In this document: piece by piece, positions 20,600-33,700 of the stretch
How the letters are laid out: the number at the start of each line of letters is the position of its first letter
Position numbering within the stretch: the first letter of the stretch is position 1
From: Ariolimax columbianus
Taxonomy: Eukaryota; Mollusca; Gastropoda; Stylommatophora; Arionidae
Direction of reading: 5' to 3'
Assembly (NCBI GenBank): GCA_036924085.1
Contig: JAVGWX010000014.1
Location: 42,371,556 to 42,435,555 of the forward strand
DNA length: 64,000 nucleotides
Notes under the pieces: generated by a model
Databases searched by the model: none
What the model saw: the letters and a program-made list of their open reading frames with translations, nothing else
What the model was told of the DNA's origin: nothing
Made by a program: the position numbers and the translations under genes

Positions 20600-21155
<556 letters not shown>

Positions 21156-21309
21156 AGTGCTCGTCTAATGGCTGCTACCTTGCGTATGGTGTTGTTTATC
21201 CAGACTAATCTGTGTTTTATATATTGTGATCCACTCGCTACCGGCCCCAGGTCTTCCCTTGCAACTTGTAAACCAATGAAAGTAATTCAATAACATTCAA
21301 CATGGACAT

Positions 21310-21690
21310 ACGTTGGTGTGTGAAAAACATAATTGGCTCATATCAAATGTTGCAAGTGTTCACCATTAGCACCAAGACATGCCTGCATGCGCCTCTCCAT
21401 GTTACGGAAGACATTCACCAGCGCATCAGGAGTTACAGACTCAGTTTACCATCGAATGTTTTCTTGTAGTTTAATGCGATTCCTTGGCTTGTTGAGATAC
21501 ACTTTCCCTTTCAGCATCTTTCATAGCAAGAAAGCGTGTACGGTAAGGTTAGGCGATCTTGGTGGTCAAAGTCACGTACAAACGAGTCTTCAAAGAAGGA
21601 AGTAGTTTCAGCCATACTGACGTTTGAGGTGGGGCATGTAGCCCCATCCTGCTTAAAATAGTCAGTACATAGTTTCTCGTCGTCCACCTG
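21310..21690 (-). pseudogene. Tc1/mariner-type transposase C-terminal remnant
   Basis: The minus strand reads QDGATCHTSNVSMAE near 21655-21600, then LNKPRNRIKLQENIRW, a stop, and TESVTPDALVNVFRNMERRM followed by QACLGANGEHLQHLI-stop near 21340. These are the DDE-domain QQDGA.. block and the C-terminus of a widespread invertebrate transposase family of the Tc1/mariner/IS630 type. Frameshifts and an in-frame stop show it is dead. The N-terminal half is missing. Confidence 0.85.
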
Positions 21691-21776
21691 ATTCATAGCA
21701 TGTCCATAACAAATCATATTGAACTCTGTGCATTGGTTTAACAGTGATGAAGAACAATCAGGGGCCGACAGACAGA

Positions 21777-21778
21777 CA

Positions 21779-21825
<47 letters not shown>

Positions 21826-21832
21826 GCACACA
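21777..21832. repeat. (CA)n/(CG)n microsatellite
   Basis: A CA run followed by a CG run, then CA again. Confidence 0.97.
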
Positions 21833-21899
21833 CTTGAAACATTAAATATAAGCTCAATATGTTTCTCATACACCAAAGTTGATTCCTGTCAAATTGTAT

Positions 21900-22360
21900 T
21901 GAATTACTTCCATTGGTTTTAACAAGGGGAAACTAGGTGACGGTAGATGAGTTGGACGTTCTGTTTTTGTGACCTGTGATGTGTTTTCGTGTTGTTTTCC
22001 CGGTTCCTGCGAAGACCTTGTAGCTGTAAGGTAGATTTAGTTTTATTTCTCTTTCAATAGAGTAACCCTACTTTTTGTACTTGTTTAGTATCATATTCTA
22101 GATTGGATATACACATTTGTCGTCCACTGTTCCGGCATTCACAGAGTGGGTCAGTGCACCTGTTCTCGTCTCCTTCACAAACATAGATTATTCTATAACG
22201 GACGGGTCGGGCCTTTAATTATCGTTGCCGTTTGTATTCTCTCTGCTACTATCCATGTTTCGTTTCGATTGGTGAGTATGTCCACAAATTGATGTGTTAT
22301 AATAAATACCTGTGGAGAAGGATCCAAAATCCAAAAAAATGAAAAACAATATATAGATAC
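21900..22360. other. No gene recognised
   Basis: Only short frames. No repeat family was recognised. Confidence 0.4.
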
Positions 22361-22670
22361 ATTTGCACAGAGAGAAAGAGAGAGAGGGGGAAAAAGATGC
22401 AGATTGAGAGATGTAGAGTAGAGAGACATATATTAAGATAGAGAGTTGATTGTATGTCTTTATGTCGTTCTACTTGCTTATCAATCTAATTGTCTGCATG
22501 TGCGTCTTGTTTGTCTGTCTGCCGGTCGATCTTACTGTATTTCCCTCGGACCGCTGATCTGTTTGTTTGTCTGTCTGTTTGCGGCCCGCGTTTCTGCTCT
22601 TCTGTCCGTCTTACTTTCTATCTGCCTCCTTCATTATATCTACCTATCTGATCTCAATCCCACAGCGTAA
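22361..22670. repeat. Purine-rich GA tract and degenerate CTGT repeats
   Basis: GAGAGA-rich sequence at 22370-22445 is followed by degenerate TGTCTGTCTGT-type sequence to about 22630. Frames across it are low-complexity. Confidence 0.7.
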
Positions 22671-24384
22671 TGACAACAAAGAACAGCATAAACCTCAAAC
22701 ACAAACAGTCGTTAAACAAACCTCAGGCTCCTAATCGTTGGAACCGCGCTCCCATTTAAATATGATAATTTATTTCTCACCAACATAACAAGAAGTTACG
22801 TCACCAGAACCCCTCTGACAACGCAACATGTTACTTACCCACTCTGATTAAGAATATCAGTACAATAAAGACATGTCCACACGCTAATTGAGCATTCACA
22901 AAAATCAGTCAACGTAGACCGGTTTTACATCACGGATACTCGCACGTTGACTGTTATTTAGTGCATTTTTTCTTTGTCTAGGAAACTAATAGGGTTTTAA
23001 CTTAGCTTAATATACGTACACGTGGCTTACCTTAGAGTGCCAGCCGATTTGCTGCGCGTCCGATGACGCTAACCAGCGTATAAAAAAGAAACAAGGCGCA
23101 TTCGTTCTTTCCATGCAAGCTTTTGTGCAACGACTGTGCGTCGTGCGCGCTGCTAAGAGATGCGTAAACAAAAGACGTTCCGTTTTGGTTGAGAAATATA
23201 GGGGCCGAAGACGTATGGAGCGGCTATTTTGAGGCTTTCAATGAAGCGTAAATTCAGATGTTTGTCTTGATTTCTTTACCCATAATCCATAACTTATTTA
23301 ACGGATGGCTGGTAAGATAATTTAGTTGTTTCGGTAATTAACTTATAACGGTATTATTTAACAGATAAAAATGTTATGGGAAGTGTTGCGGGACAATTAG
23401 CCATTAAGCTGTAAAAATATAACTTTCGCAGGGTACGATCATTAAAATAGGGTAAGTGTTTATAAGAAAGTATTAACAGTATAAAAACGTAAACAATTAT
23501 GGTTCAGATACCGCGTTCGATCAAAAACATGAAGGAAAGCTATGTTACAATGAAAAGGTCTTCGTCGGGAACACATGATAATACATTTGAGTGTTATTCA
23601 ATTATGTTGTTGTTCTGACTCAGTTTTTGAGCAAATACTTGAATATTCTTGTTTTTGTTCAGTAAAGTCGCTGCCTCAACTTATTTGTTTAAAAACGTTT
23701 AGCGAATCTAATTTTGCTTCTAGTAGCCATAAAAAATGCATCTTTATTGTTAACAAAAAATGAAGGTAATAATTCAGTTTTGATATGAGGACACAAGGGC
23801 ACAAGGAGCTAAGAGTTAAGTAAGGCTTAAGTGAAATTGAGCTGAATTTAACCGATTTCAGACTCTGATAAAGGTATATTTCAGTTGAAACGACAATACA
23901 CGTTTGATGATGTTCTCAGGTAAAATTAATAGAATATGAGAAAATAAAAATGTTGAAATCTAGTTTTAACAAAGAATAATACAGTACGACAATCTACGTC
24001 TCAAACAATTCATGTCTTTATCAATGCCCGGATTTGGAGCAAAGAATAATTAAGGTTAGGTGAAACAGTCTGATCAAAATATCTTTCTTACTCTTAAGGT
24101 ACTGGACCACAGACTGTGTCACAGCAGTTCAACCAAAGAGGTCCAGATCGACACCCAGACACCATAGAGCTGACTATACTAGAAGGTATCGCATTTGGTT
24201 ACAGTCGGGTGTAACCAGGACTACTTCATAATGTTAGAAGAGCTACTGCATCATGCTAACATCGTCGAGAGTTAAATTAAAAGGGAACCAATGGCTTACA
24301 ATAACATTATATATAACACTAACAGGCATGGTCATGGAAAACATGGGATTATCCTTGCTTCTAAGGCAAAGGTCGCCGGACATC
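22671..24384. other. Apparently single-copy, no gene recognised
   Basis: No frame longer than about 60 codons and no repeat family recognised. The part at about 22990-23300 is less AT-rich than its surroundings and includes GCGTGCGTCGTGCGCGC-like sequence. It could be a regulatory element, but nothing in the sequence proves this. Confidence 0.35.
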
Positions 24385-24598
24385 GCAGACGATGATGGCA
24401 CAATTTATTTTGCTAGCGCTATTTTTAGTAAGGATTAACTGCGCTACTTTTTATCCTCACTCTCTCGTCTCGTGCCGCCCGACCCCAGTGGCAAGTCAAG
24501 GACAAGAGGACTAGGGGGCGACTACGAGAAGCAGGAGACTCCGCATCAAGCACCCGTCAAAAAGACGACGGATTCCGGAGTCGAACCCACATCACCTA
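24385..24598 (-). mobile_element. SINE4 copy, 5' head incomplete
   Basis: The minus strand has a B-box-like GGGTTCGACTCCGGAATCCG, then GACGGGTGCTTGATGCGGAG, CTTGTCCTTGACTTGCC and a 3' part CTAGCAAAATAAATTGTGCC. The same order is seen at 50391-50645. Confidence 0.75.
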
Positions 24599-24654
24599 TT
24601 CACAAAGCCCAGTGTCATCTCACCTTCAACCGGGATGTAGCCATGTGTCATCTC

Positions 24655-25340
24655 CCCTCCTACCGGGTTGTAGTCCAGTGTCGTGGTATGTATTTATCTT
24701 TCACCTCTCTCGTGGTCCAAGTAACATTTTTCCCCAATTGACGACAGGTCTCTTTTACGCTGTCTATCCACCTTCTACTCGGTCTACCTATCGCCCTTCT
24801 TCCTGAAGTCCTCATGTATAAAACGCATGAAAAATGTGGTCTGGTTGCATTCTTACAATTTGATCATACCAAAGCATTCTTTGTTGCTCGATGTTCTGTA
24901 GGCAGGGAATTGTTCCAACCCCCTCCCGAATACTCACATTTGTTATTCTGTCGTTGCTGGTGTTATTAGTGATCTTCCTTTAGAACCTCATTTCGCAGGT
25001 AGCTAAACTTCGTTCCTAGGCTTTATTCAATGTCCATGTCTGGCAGTGGTAGCACTGGGTTGTGATGAACATACTATCAGCATTTTCTTTTTTGCTTGGA
25101 GAGAAATATTGGGGTGTCTTTGCAGTGGAGACTGCTGATAAGTGGTATCGTGTGTCCTCTGCACTCTCATCTCTATCTCTCTATCGAGTCTACCTTCCTC
25201 AGTAAAAACAGTTCCAACATACATACATTCTTGTAGCTTCAATAGTTTTGTTTCGTTCTTATGAAAATCAAGTGTGGTGTGTTTTGTACATATATGCATT
25301 ACCCCTGGTCTTTTTAATGTCTTGATATTCATATCGTACT
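24655..25340 (-). pseudogene. RTE-type LINE 3' end, copy 1
   Basis: The 25027-25332 minus frame reads LQECMYVGTVFTEEGRLDRE, then IEMRVQRTHDTTYQQSPLQR and HPNISLQAKKKML. This matches the well-known RTE thumb region (..YLGS.FTEDG..D.EI..RI..). Downstream sequence to 24655 is decayed coding or 3' UTR. It aligns with 49473-50035, giving two copies of one family. Confidence 0.8.
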
Positions 25341-25499
25341 TTTGACAGTTAAGTAGAGTGAGTCAATATGACATTGTAGGTTTCGGTCATTGGAGTGGAT
25401 GGAACAACGGTCGTCTGGAGAAAGCAAATCGTTTGTAAAATATCTGCACCCAAAAATGTGGTAACAAATGTTTTTTGTGTTTGTTTGTTACACAATACA

Positions 25500-25762
25500 A
25501 ATAATATTATGAACAGATAATTGAAATACTTTGGCCAAGTCAAGAAACACAACGGTCTTGACAGAACATTAAGAGAAGGAGTGGTCCGGGCAAGAGAGGC
25601 AGAGGCAGAACAAGAAGGCAATGGCACGAAGGTGTTAAGGAATGTTTGGACATGACGGGAGCAGGCTGGAGATTCTGCAAGAGATCGAGTTTCTTTTAGA
25701 CGGGCTGTAGTGTCGGTGACTTTAAACAAAGGACTTGCTACATGATGATGATGATGATGAAA
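25500..25762 (+). pseudogene. LINE 3' tail with (ATG)n end
   Basis: The plus strand gives LKYFGQVKKHNGLDRTLREG then AREAEAEQEGN and ARDRVSFRRAVVSVTLNKG, a typical C-terminus of an RTE-type LINE. It ends in a (GAT)n run at 25743-25760, a common RTE 3' terminus. Confidence 0.75.
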
Positions 25763-26412
25763 ATTTGAAGTTATATTGCATCATCTTACATAATTTGTTT
25801 TGTATACAGGTCAAAATATGAGATGTCATATTTGTTACAGGATGGATGAATCGAGGTGCATTTCCAGGTACTGGTATACGCGGATTCCAGAGAGAGGAAT
25901 GGCTGTGTTTAGGGCAAGATGCCCTCTTTATTATCACTGGTTTCTTTGTACATCAAATCAGATGTTCTTCATTAGTTAAACAGTGCTTCAGTAATTGTAC
26001 ATCCGGATGAATTCAAGTGCAATGTAGAAGAAAGAGGAGGATTCTTTCTTTATTTTTCAATATGTTAAAGAAAGAAAGCTTAAAGTGGTAATAAGAACAT
26101 TGTGAAAAACCGAAGCTTAAAGGGACAATATTAACATTTTCAAATAACAAAAGCTAAAGTGATAATATATACATTTTCTAGTCACAGAACTTAAAATGAC
26201 AATTTGAACATTTTCAAGTATTATCATAGCAGAAGCAGTGGTATTGGAAACTCCGTCAGAAGTTTAAATGACATATGAAAAGGATGAAAGTGCAGAAACA
26301 TAAGTGATGCTATTTACAGATGTCATATAAAAAATGCATAGGCATACCAGAAAATGTGACAGGTTAGCAAAGGGTTAAGCAAAACGCGAACAAACAGAGC
26401 AAACAATTGCCT

Positions 26413-26772
26413 TCAAAAAAAGAAGACCAGTATCCAAAGCCACACATAAATCCGACCAAACAAGAGACAACTATCACTGCCTTGATCGAGAGAAGTAAGT
26501 GAACCAATTCCACTTGTGAACTGGACATAATATTTTGAAAGGGCATATATAATACGGAAATTAGCTCCATATCCTACGTTTTTGTGCGGATATGGAGCAC
26601 AGAGAGCTGAATATAACCTGCATGTTGCGTTCTGAGCACCGGCCGGTGAAGACAAACCTCCACTACAGAAACCATTTGCGGGAGAACTCGAGTTTACGTG
26701 TAGGCAGGAGAAAATTAAAACGTGGCTGACGAGAAGAAGATATATGTCATATTTACTAATGGGCGGTGACAC
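26413..26772 (-). repeat. Dispersed exon-like repeat X, copy 1
   Basis: An open minus frame of 119 codons begins with a hydrophobic segment (YDIYLLLVSHVLIFSCLHV) and continues with cysteine-containing sequence, NGFCSGGLSSPAGAQNATCR. Related DNA occurs at about 34120-34500 (minus) and 38800-39100 (plus). Shared pieces include TCTGTAGTG[AG]AG near the start and CTCGATCAAGGCAGTGATAG with the copy at 39057-39076. The three copies are in different states of decay. It may be a duplicated exon of a secreted protein or an unknown transposon. The frame start is not certain. Confidence 0.4.
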
Positions 26773-26898
26773 GCAGCTAAATATCAGAGCGAGACTTCTC
26801 TACAAGAGTGGGATAACAGGATGCTGTCGAACGGAGTGGGCATACATGGAAACAGATCTTCAGTATGTAAATAAAGATAGAAGTTTGGACTTCAGTTT

Positions 26899-27234
26899 GG
26901 CTTGGATTTGTTTGTTCCCAATCTCCCGCTAGCAAACCCTGAAAGGGCTTCAGTAGCAGAATGTAGTCCAGAGAACGGAATGCGATGTGTCGTAGTTTAC
27001 AGCTTAACTGCGATATTCGCACCTTTCGGTCGACACATCCGACTTCAGAAAGCATTTTTTGAGTACCGGGTTAGCATTGCCTCTTCGATCCTTTCTCCTT
27101 AGCCAGTCTGTCCTGCTGCAGCCTGTTATCCAGGATCACCGCGTGGAGGTGTAGAAGGGTCTTGGCAGCTCTGGCCCGGACGCTAGCAGTCAGTTATGGA
27201 TCGCTGACCACTGCAGCTCCTGCGCTGCTCAGCA
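26899..27234 (-). mobile_element. SINE2 copy with TSD
   Basis: On the plus strand it runs from GGCTTGGATTTG through CAATCTCCCGCTAGCAAACC, TAGTTTACAGCTTAACTGCG, CCAGGATCACCGCGTGGAGG and ends near CTCAGCA. Near-identical flanks GACTTCAGTTTG (26887-26898) and GACTTAGTTTG (27235-27245) look like a target-site duplication. The 3' end is placed at the (AAGCC)n side, so sense is minus. Confidence 0.85.
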
Positions 27235-27245
27235 GACTTAGTTTG

Positions 27246-27835
27246 AGTTGGCTATCTGAGATGTTTTTATCACGGTCTTTTCGTGCCAGACTCTCAATCC
27301 TTACCCCAGAAGGCAAACAAACACTGCGTAAAACATGACTGCGGGGCAGCTGTAACGGCCTCAAACATGCAATAACTCTTCTTGATATTCTATCCTGGTC
27401 ATGCTGGGGTTCAGGGAACGGAAGTATTAAAATCAGGGCTTCACAAGCATTATTGAGCTCATAATATATATGGGTACGAATTACATTTGTGAGCCAATCA
27501 ATGCCCGTCTATTAGATGATCAAACCACAATAAACAAATCAGCAATTCCCAGACTGTAGGACGTTGCAATTAAAAGAGGTTTGGAGTGCGGTGCATCAGA
27601 GGACATAGCATGAATGTGCGCAATCAGCGAGCTACAGTAAACATCAGAATACGCCTTCCTTTGTTCTCGATATTTACTGAAAGAGACTGTGCACATATGC
27701 ATGTGCCAGGATAACAGTAAAGCTCATTGTTAAGCACATAGCAGAGTAAAACAGAACAGTTGCGCTATCGTTGGTTAGGGTTGAATACAGAATCAAAAAT
27801 ATTGAAATAATGGAACTACCAGCAATAACAGAGTA
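27246..27835. other. No gene recognised
   Basis: Only short frames are present and no repeat family was recognised. Confidence 0.4.
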
Positions 27836-28240
27836 GCGTGACATGATCAGAAGATTTCAGCACCAGTCTCCAGACCGACTAACAGAGCTCAGGGGCGTGA
27901 CATGATCAGAAAACTTCAGCCCCAGTTCCCAGACTGACTAGCTTTGGACTGTGGCGAGACATATTCAGAAGACTTCAGCTCCAGTCTCCAGACTGACCAA
28001 CAGAGAAGAGTGGCATGATATGATCAGAAAACTTCAACATCAACCTCCAGACTGACCAATAGAGAACAGTGGCGTGACATGATCAGAAAACTTCAACACC
28101 AGCCTCCAAACTGACCAACAGAGAAGAGTGGCGTGACATGATCAGAAAACTTCAACACCGGCCTCCAAACTGACCAACAGAGAACAGTGGCGTGACACGG
28201 TCAAAAGACATCAACACGTCTCCAGGCAGACTAACATGAT
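27836..28240 (+). repeat. 59-bp tandem array, locus 1
   Basis: About seven imperfect units of the form GCGTGACATGATCAGAAAAC-TTCAACACCAGCCTCCAAAC followed by TGACCAACAGAGAACAGTG. A short (GATGAT) stretch follows at 28236, as at RTE 3' ends. The same family forms 35535-35945. Confidence 0.9.
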
Positions 28241-29315
28241 GATGATGAGATACATTAACAAGTTCACGTGGAACATCCAGATCAACAACAACGTGGCGGG
28301 TATTATCAGCTCAACAGAAGTTAACAGATGCTAATCTTCAACCTTAGCACAGGGCACAACATATGTATATATCATCTATTCAACAAACTATAGATATAGA
28401 CTGCCTGTAAATACGCCTGCCTAACTGATAACCAAAAAAAACTCTTGTGAGGTTTTGCTGCAGAAGTGTTCAAGATACGATAAACGGAGAAAGCATATGT
28501 GATTTGACTAATACCTTGCCTGACAAGCTCTAAAGAGATGTACAATGATTGATGATCGTCCACAACGTGTGATGAAGACCACTTTTTCTGTTCAGTCGTG
28601 TGGACAATGTTTTCATTTATTCGGTCCGCTGGAAAAGGAAGACGTGCGTGATGATTTGGATTACACTGAGGGAGCTCTGCGCAATATGTCGATCTCACTC
28701 TCTCGTCCTGGGCTATCTCTGACTAGTGGAAAGACATTATCAAGACAACTAGATGCATATTTTCACTCAGAATTTACACCAGAAGCCTTTCTCGTTTAAA
28801 TGTATCTCGCAAGGAAGCGAAGGATGTGACATATGATAGTTTAGTAAGGTAGCATGACCAGGACCAAATCTCTTTGGTCATAACGAATGACACAGAAATA
28901 ATGTTCCAGATATTCACAAAGTAGTGTCAGAAGGTGAAAGTCAGAGCCACTGAAAAAGTGATAAATTCACTATGATTAATCCGTTTTGCCTGTGACCATA
29001 GAAACTAGCAGAGGTAGTCCATATACGAAAGATTTATATGTAATTATAATGCCGTTGAATGGATGTATTCCCTTTTCCCTGCTAGATATATGGAAACGTG
29101 TAGTTAGATAGGTTATTCAGATTGGAGGTAAATTGCCTGAAATCTCAAACTGGAGACAGGTGGGGTAGTCACAATATCACAATAATTACGAATATGATAA
29201 TCAAACTAGAGAAATATTATATTTTCCTATCTATATATATAAAAGCGCAGTTCAGAGAGAACGAGAGAGGATCGTCCGTAATGCTTCACAAACGTATGGA
29301 ATATTTTCAACAAAG
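28241..29315. other. No gene recognised
   Basis: Only short frames of 60-108 codons on either strand, without a recognised motif. Confidence 0.35.
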
Positions 29316-29319
29316 ACGT

Positions 29320-29425
29320 TTTGACACAGCTGTCAGCAGAACACCCGAAGTTGGTCATACAGTGGATACCATCCCACTGCAGTGTTGGAGGCAATGAAAA
29401 TGCAGATAGACTAACCAAGTGTTGA
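29320..29425 (+). pseudogene. LINE RNase H remnant, second family
   Basis: The plus strand reads QLSAEHPKLVIQWIPSHCSV then GGNENADRLTKC-stop. This is the C-terminal RNase H block (WIPSHC..GNE.AD). It differs from copies A and B, so it comes from another RNase H-bearing LINE. Only about 35 codons survive. Confidence 0.75.
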
Positions 29426-29614
29426 GAGTGAATAACCATTTTTTTAAATGTATTTTGATACGGTTTCTTACTCTATTCCCCAAGGTGGTATGCGTTGCAC
29501 CGTGGTTTTTATTTTGCGCCTGTCAGCCCAGTGCATTCGACTTCAGCATGCATTTTATGTAAGGGTCTGCTTCCTCCTGTATTTTCTTAGGGTTTGCTTT
29601 GCTTTCCTGAGGTA

Positions 29615-29697
29615 ACGGCCCGTGCTATGATGGGGATTGAACCCAAAACTTTCTGGTTGTGAGCCGTGTCCCTTAACCACTAGCCAACGCCGTCCCC
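29615..29697 (-). mobile_element. tRNA-headed SINE fragment (SINE5)
   Basis: The minus strand reads GGGGACGGCGTTGGCTAGTG-GTTAAGG with a later B-box-like GGGTTCAATCCCC at the spacing of a tRNA. Short plus-strand sequence after it (GTTAACCAATGTGAGAGTCC) recurs at 57461-57485. Confidence 0.6.
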
Positions 29698-29779
29698 AAT
29701 TGTTAACCAATGTGAGAGTCCGTCTTAATAGACCCAAACACTCGAGCAAATTAGACCCGCAGCCTGTAGGATAACTTAA

Positions 29780-30285
29780 CTTCTCTATAAGGGTTTATAA
29801 AACTCTTACAAGTCCGCATCCAATAGTTTCTTCTACTTTACATAATCTAAAAATACCTATGTTCATCCAATCTATTATTGAATGCATTAACTCACACTAC
29901 CCACACAATGTGTTGTGTCAATGCATTCCAAGCATTAACCACTCTCTGACTAAAAGATACATATCCTAATTTCTAAGTTATACCTTTTTAAATTAACTTT
30001 CAGCTCGTGCTCTTGCCGGTTGTACTTTGCAAACTTGTTATATTCTAATGTATCCTTTCTCTTGAATATCATACATACATGTATTAAATCACTCCGAATT
30101 CGTATCTTTTCTAGAAAATGTAAGTCAGTTTTTCTGCTTCGCCCCTTATAAATATGATTCCAAAATGTCACTATCAGTTGTGTCGCTCTTCTTTGTATCC
30201 TTTCCAGCATGTTTATAAACCCTATACGATAAGGACTCAACGCCTGAACACAGTACTCTATTCTAAGTATCACTAATGTCAGCAT
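29780..30285 (-). pseudogene. CR1-like LINE 3' end, copy 1
   Basis: The 29950-30285 frame gives LRIEYCVQALSPYRIGFINM then LERIQRRATQLIV and LHFLEKIRIRSDLIHVCMIF, the usual thumb-to-C-terminal region of CR1/RTE-X-type LINEs. Downstream sequence on the minus strand (29840-29990) aligns with 48085-48210 (CTAAAAATACCT, TCTATTATTGAAT, TCTCTGACTAA). Confidence 0.85.
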
Positions 30286-30870
30286 AAATCACAGAATGAT
30301 TACCAGAACAGCAACAAGACGAAATACATCATTACAACATATACAACAATATATTTTAATTCTGGTCAACAAACTGTGTGACATACAACAAAAGCCAACA
30401 ATTTGTCTTTACAATTTTAATCTTTATTCATATCCATCCGTCATTATGTTAGTTCATCATTTAAACATACATTATGTTACATCTTTATATTCTGAAAAAA
30501 TCAAAGACAATATTTCAACATATGTCACATTTTAAACGAGCATGACCCATTTGCCATACAGGAGTCAAAAGAAACCGACGAGCCAGACTAACAGGCTCAA
30601 CATTAACCATATACTAATAACATTCCATTTATGGCAACCAAATTTGGCAATGAATAAAAAAAAAGAAACATACACGACATGGTCAGAGATCAAATATATG
30701 CTTATTTACAATACGTATATACCAATGTCACTTTATATTATATGCCAATGTCACTTTACATAATACTTAATGTATTTCCAGTTATTACCAAACTATATAT
30801 TACGTTGTATCTTTTCACATTACAGGGGTGCCACTTTGCCCGTATACATTATTTCTTGTCTGTTATTTTT
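30286..30870. other. AT-rich, no gene recognised
   Basis: Several short frames but no recognised motif. Confidence 0.4.
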
Positions 30871-31345
30871 TTTGGAGTTACTTGTATAAATACGCTGTTT
30901 ATTCCTTCATTGTGTTACCAATGTCAATCACGGTCCTTACTAGCATCCCATAAGAGTGAGATCCAGAGCTGTGAGATGGGCTGTGAAAGGGGTGCAGCCG
31001 GAAAGACAACCCGTGACCGAATTCGCAACACCACGCTGAGGGAGACAGTAGGGACAAACCCAATTGGTACCTTTATTGACTTTCAACAAACCAAGTGGTT
31101 TGGTCATTTAGTCAGAATGTATTATGACCAGCCTGCATCAAGAGGATATTATACGCAGGTCTCCAGTCCACAAGTAAGAGGCAGACCACGACGTCAATAG
31201 ATCGAGGGTGTCTCTGACACTCTCATAAAGTTGCACCTAACGACATCACAAGCCTCCCACTTGGCGATAAGAAGAAAACACATCCCACCTCTCTGCGACG
31301 CTGTTTGGCAAAGACAATATGACAAAGAAGAAGAATGACATGTTT
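30871..31345 (+). pseudogene. RTE-type LINE C-terminus
   Basis: The plus frame reads FIPSLCYQCQSRSLLAS, EIQSCEMGCERGAAGKTTRD, RIRNTTLRETVGTNPIGTF, KWFGHLVRM and QVRGRPRRQ-stop. This is the classic tail after the RT in RTE-type LINEs. Codons after the stop (IEGVSDTLIKLHLTTSQASH, LAIRRKHIPP) continue the family, so the stop is a mutation or an exon end. It ends with AAAGAAGAAGAATGA at 31324. Confidence 0.85.
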
Positions 31346-31766
31346 TTTTCTTCACTGTTGTGAGACATGTACTTTCAACCACAGACGGAGTAACATTGGT
31401 TAAATCACTGCAATTTGAATCCTGCAGATTATTGGATATGTTCCTAATTTCCTAGAACCTCACTTTATGTTCTATTGTCTTGGGTTAATGGTTTCTGGTG
31501 CTTGTAACAATATTTTCATTGCTGTCGTTGCTGCTAATTTGTTAATTCACCAGCCTCTTACGTTTCTGTTCCCTGTAATTATTCTGGAACTATCCTTCAT
31601 GAGTTGGCCTCCACATCATTTTCACTGCTAGGTGTGAATGCATTAATGTATCTGTGTCATTGCGTATCAATCCGCCCCGTGTGTGCACGTCTTTGAGGTA
31701 GTGAGAACGCTTCAGTTTCATAATAATCGCTAGAACTATATTAGCAACTGTATTGTCATAGCGTCA
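31346..31766. other. No gene recognised
   Basis: Short frames only. Confidence 0.4.
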
Positions 31767-32262
31767 AATGATGCTTCCAAGAGCTATGTTTACAGGCGTC
31801 TTGATCTTGCGTACTAAGATGTTTTCAAGAGCTTTGTTTACAGGCGGCTTGTTCTTGCGTGCTATGATGGTTCCAGAAGCTATATTGACAGAAGTCGTGT
31901 TCTTGCGTGCTGTGATGGTTCCAGGAGCTATGTTGACAGGAGTCTTGTTCTTGCGTGCTTAGATCACCACAAGAGCTAGGCAAGCAGAACGCGTGGCATT
32001 GAGTGCTATAATTATCCCGAGAGTTATGTTGGCAGGTATTGTATCCTTGCCCTCTGTGATTATTCAAGAGCTATGTTTACAGGTATTGTATCCATGCCCT
32101 CTGTGATTATTCAAGAGCTATGTTTACAGGTATTGTATCCATGCCCTCTGTGATTATTCAAGAGCTATGTTTACATGTATATTCCCATTGCACTTAATGA
32201 TTCAAAGAGCAATGTTGGCAGGTATATTATTTGTGCACACTATCATTACAAGAGCTATGTTA
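31767..32262. repeat. 48-bp tandem array, about 10 units
   Basis: Units of the form GATGGTTCCAGGAGCTATGT-TGACAGGAGTCTTGTTCTTG followed by CGTGCTGT. The right half has a variant with GGTATTGTATCCATGCCCTC. Frames are open across the left half, but only as a by-product of the 48-bp period. Confidence 0.9.
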
Positions 32263-33700
32263 ACATGAGTTGACAAAGACATGAGGCCCGGAAATCTGAC
32301 GGAAAAATGAAGATCCGTTTAAACCACAGTCAAACTCTTTGTATTGCACTCCACTTTAAAAACTATTTACATAGCCCAAACAGCCTTGCCGATTGTGGAA
32401 TGAACTGATGGGATTGAAAGAAAGAACTATAAACAAGGCCGCATATTTACTTACAACATAACTCTTATTCCTGGAAACTATACAGGCAGAATATCCGTCC
32501 AATATTATGTCCCTTTGTGGATCCGGAGCAAAGATGGGGGAATTGGGGTGGGGGGGGGGGGGGAGTTGTTGTAAAACTCATCATGTAAGACAACGTGCCA
32601 CCAACATGATCGTATAGATACGTCCAGACTACATTCTCTGGAGTCATATCTTCTCACCTTTACCTGTCCAGTCAACACATATTTGTCCAGCTAACCTCTT
32701 CCTGCTCAGTCTACATTTCCATGTCCGGTCCACATTTTGTACCACAACCATTTCATGACGTCGCTTCAGTCTCCCCTCCTTTCAGACTTTTGAAAATTGT
32801 CATTGTCAGACGATGCATTTCTTTATACTACTACAATCGTGCTGATTGCACATGTTGGTTATCTTAATTTATTTATTCTTTGTCCGTGAGGAAGATTATG
32901 TGATCGTAAAGTGGTCTACAATCTGTTTCGTATCTTTGCTTGCACAGAAATAAGTCACGCTAGTCCGTGGTTACAGCCAATTCATTTTCATTTGATCGTT
33001 AAAAAAAAAAGAAAGAAACAATGTAATTAAATAAACAAGACACTCATGCGGTGTATATTTAAATTGCATGGAACTACAGAGAAAACCAATATGACTGCTA
33101 AATTAAAGAACACCCTCCCGCCTGCAGTTGTTACGTGCTTCCAGGTGATGGTTTGTTTCATGTCTTTAACTAGGATAGCAGAACAAAAAAAACAAAAAAA
33201 TTAAAGATTTGAACCAGTGCCCCTTTAATCAGTACACCAATATCCAAATCATTCCAACACCCGCACATTCAAACAACTCCATATAACGGATTAAAAATCA
33301 GCGTTCATACTTAAACAATTAAATAATAAAGCCATCAAAAGGCAAATTGAAAAATGAGACGTACAAGGACAACATATTGGACAAATTAAAAGAAATTATG
33401 TTACTCGGTGGCCCATGTTCGCGGTTCATTGGATGTAACAAGACCTTCTGTGGCACGTTTTCTGAACTTCAGATTTCAAATACATATACCACAGTCAAGA
33501 CGCGGGGACAGATGGTATAAACGGCACGACGGTCCATTGAAGAAGTAAATTGAATGTTGTCGATGATAAATGAATTGTGTACGCAGATTGTGTTCTGTGA
33601 TGTGCGAATGCGACCGTTGCCCGCGCGACTTCTTAGCTAAATCGATTACAGCACGAAATATTTGAGACATAATTTATTATTCCTGTATCATTCAACATAT
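32263..33700. other. No gene recognised; poly-G tract
   Basis: A G-run interrupts the sequence at 32547-32563. The rest contains short frames and A-rich stretches near 33000 and 33185. Confidence 0.4.

Noticed and set aside
29615..29697. Functional tRNA gene
   Set aside because: It has A- and B-box-like blocks but no clear cloverleaf, and the other tRNA-like heads here belong to SINEs.
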